Source: Saccharina japonica
Lineage: Eukaryota; Sar; Phaeophyceae; Laminariales; Laminariaceae
Direction of reading: 5' to 3'
DNA length: 64,000 nucleotides
Assembly: GCA_008828725.1 (NCBI GenBank)
Contig: MEHQ01000733.1
Span: 1-64,000 of the forward strand
Shown: positions 63,405-64,000 of the stretch, piece after piece
How positions within the stretch are numbered: position 1 is the first letter of the stretch
How the letters are laid out: every line of letters begins with the position of its first letter
Notes under the pieces: generated by a model
Told to the model about the DNA's origin: nothing
Databases searched by the model: none
What the model saw: only the letters and a program-made list of their open reading frames with translations
Made by a program: the position numbers and the translations under genes

Positions 63405-64000
63405 CTCCACTGACAGATCATACAGATCAGATATATCATTCCCACTTGATGGTCTAGATATTTCAGGGCAGATATATCCCTGATCTGCATGATCTGTGTG
63501 ATCTGTATGATCTGTATGATCTAGCTCATGTTGCCGGGTGGGATCCGAATGTACTGCATGGTCTAGTACATGTTTTCTGGATTAGATCTGTGCTATGCAG
63601 ATCATGCACAATCTCTCACAACGGCATGTGTGAGGAACTACAGTAGATTATCTAGATAATGATCTATCTGTAGAAGATCTAGATCATGATCTATCTGTAG
63701 ATGATCTAGATCATGATCCATCTGTAGATGATCTAGATCATGATCTGCCTGTAGATTATCTAGATTATGATCTACCTGTAGATGATCTAGATCATGATAT
63801 ATCTTCAGATAATCTAGATCATGATCTATCATTATATGATCTAGACCATGGTCTATCTGTAGATGATCTAGATCATGATCTATCTGTAGATCATCTAGAT
63901 CATAATATATCTGCAGATTACCTAGATCATGATATATCTGTAGTTGATCTAGATCATGATCTACCTGTAGATAATCTAGATCATGATCTATCTGTAAATG
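63405..64000. repeat. 27-bp GATC-rich satellite, running off the window
   Basis: From about 63640, some thirteen units of GATCTAGATCATGATCTATC followed by TGTAGAT, with looser units before. The unit contains the palindromes GATCTAGATC and GATCATGATC. A repetitive Asp/Leu/His frame is a by-product. Fragments occur at 37.1, 46.4 and 51.2 kb. Confidence 0.92.

Noticed and set aside
63638-63832. Repetitive Asp/Leu/His protein of 64 residues
   Set aside because: A 27-bp satellite is divisible by three, so one frame stays open without selection.
1-64000. Virus-derived, LTR or Polinton-type elements
   Set aside because: Looked for polymerase, integrase, protease, capsid or envelope motifs and long terminal repeats; none recognised.

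Overview
Repeat-dominated nuclear eukaryotic DNA. GT-AG introns with phase-consistent joins, tRNA-derived SINEs, a truncated LINE, very short foldback elements, satellites and TTAGGG-type interstitial repeats all rule out a prokaryote. The LINE protein and the low-complexity, Gln/Gly/Ser/Ala-rich host exons remind me of brown algae and other stramenopiles. That placement is an inference from memory; the sequence does not prove it. No virus-derived, LTR or capsid-bearing element was recognised.

Layout. From 1 to about 28 kb almost everything is mobile or tandem DNA. SINE-1 is a tRNA-headed SINE (17 loci in the window). R1 is a repeat of about 130 bp ending in a (CA)n or (AAC)n tail. HP80 is an 80-bp perfect or near-perfect hairpin flanked by TA (16 copies). 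TIR-A, TIR-B, TIR-C, TIR-D and TIR-E are short inverted-repeat elements. R2 and R3 are dispersed GC-rich repeats. From 28 to 36 kb isolated host exons appear on the minus strand, including one of a multicopper oxidase. From 37 to 45 kb lie GGGTC pentamer DNA with a 238-base assembly gap, several minisatellites and more foldback elements.

Genes. The best gene occupies 45.2-52.8 kb on the minus strand: six exons whose phases all match encode a protein of roughly 1,000 residues with a complete RING-H2 finger, so a probable E3 ubiquitin ligase. Each intron is filled with a different satellite. A second gene cluster at 57.6-59.0 kb holds a small predicted secreted protein, an overlapping upstream frame, and the first exon of a PFA-DSP (Siw14/OCA-like) phosphatase pointing the other way; a damaged tandem copy of that exon lies beyond a GCT tract. 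A 5'-truncated LINE follows at 60.1-61.2 kb, and the window ends inside a 27-bp GATC-rich satellite.

The most unusual signals concern scars and hairpins rather than genes. CTAG sites in repeats are expanded to CTATTAATAG-type palindromes. The 9-mer TACCAGGTA/TACCTGGTA is far too frequent and looks like joined ends of HP80-type elements. The two HP80 arms change together from copy to copy. I saw no multi-gene pathway or defence-like system.
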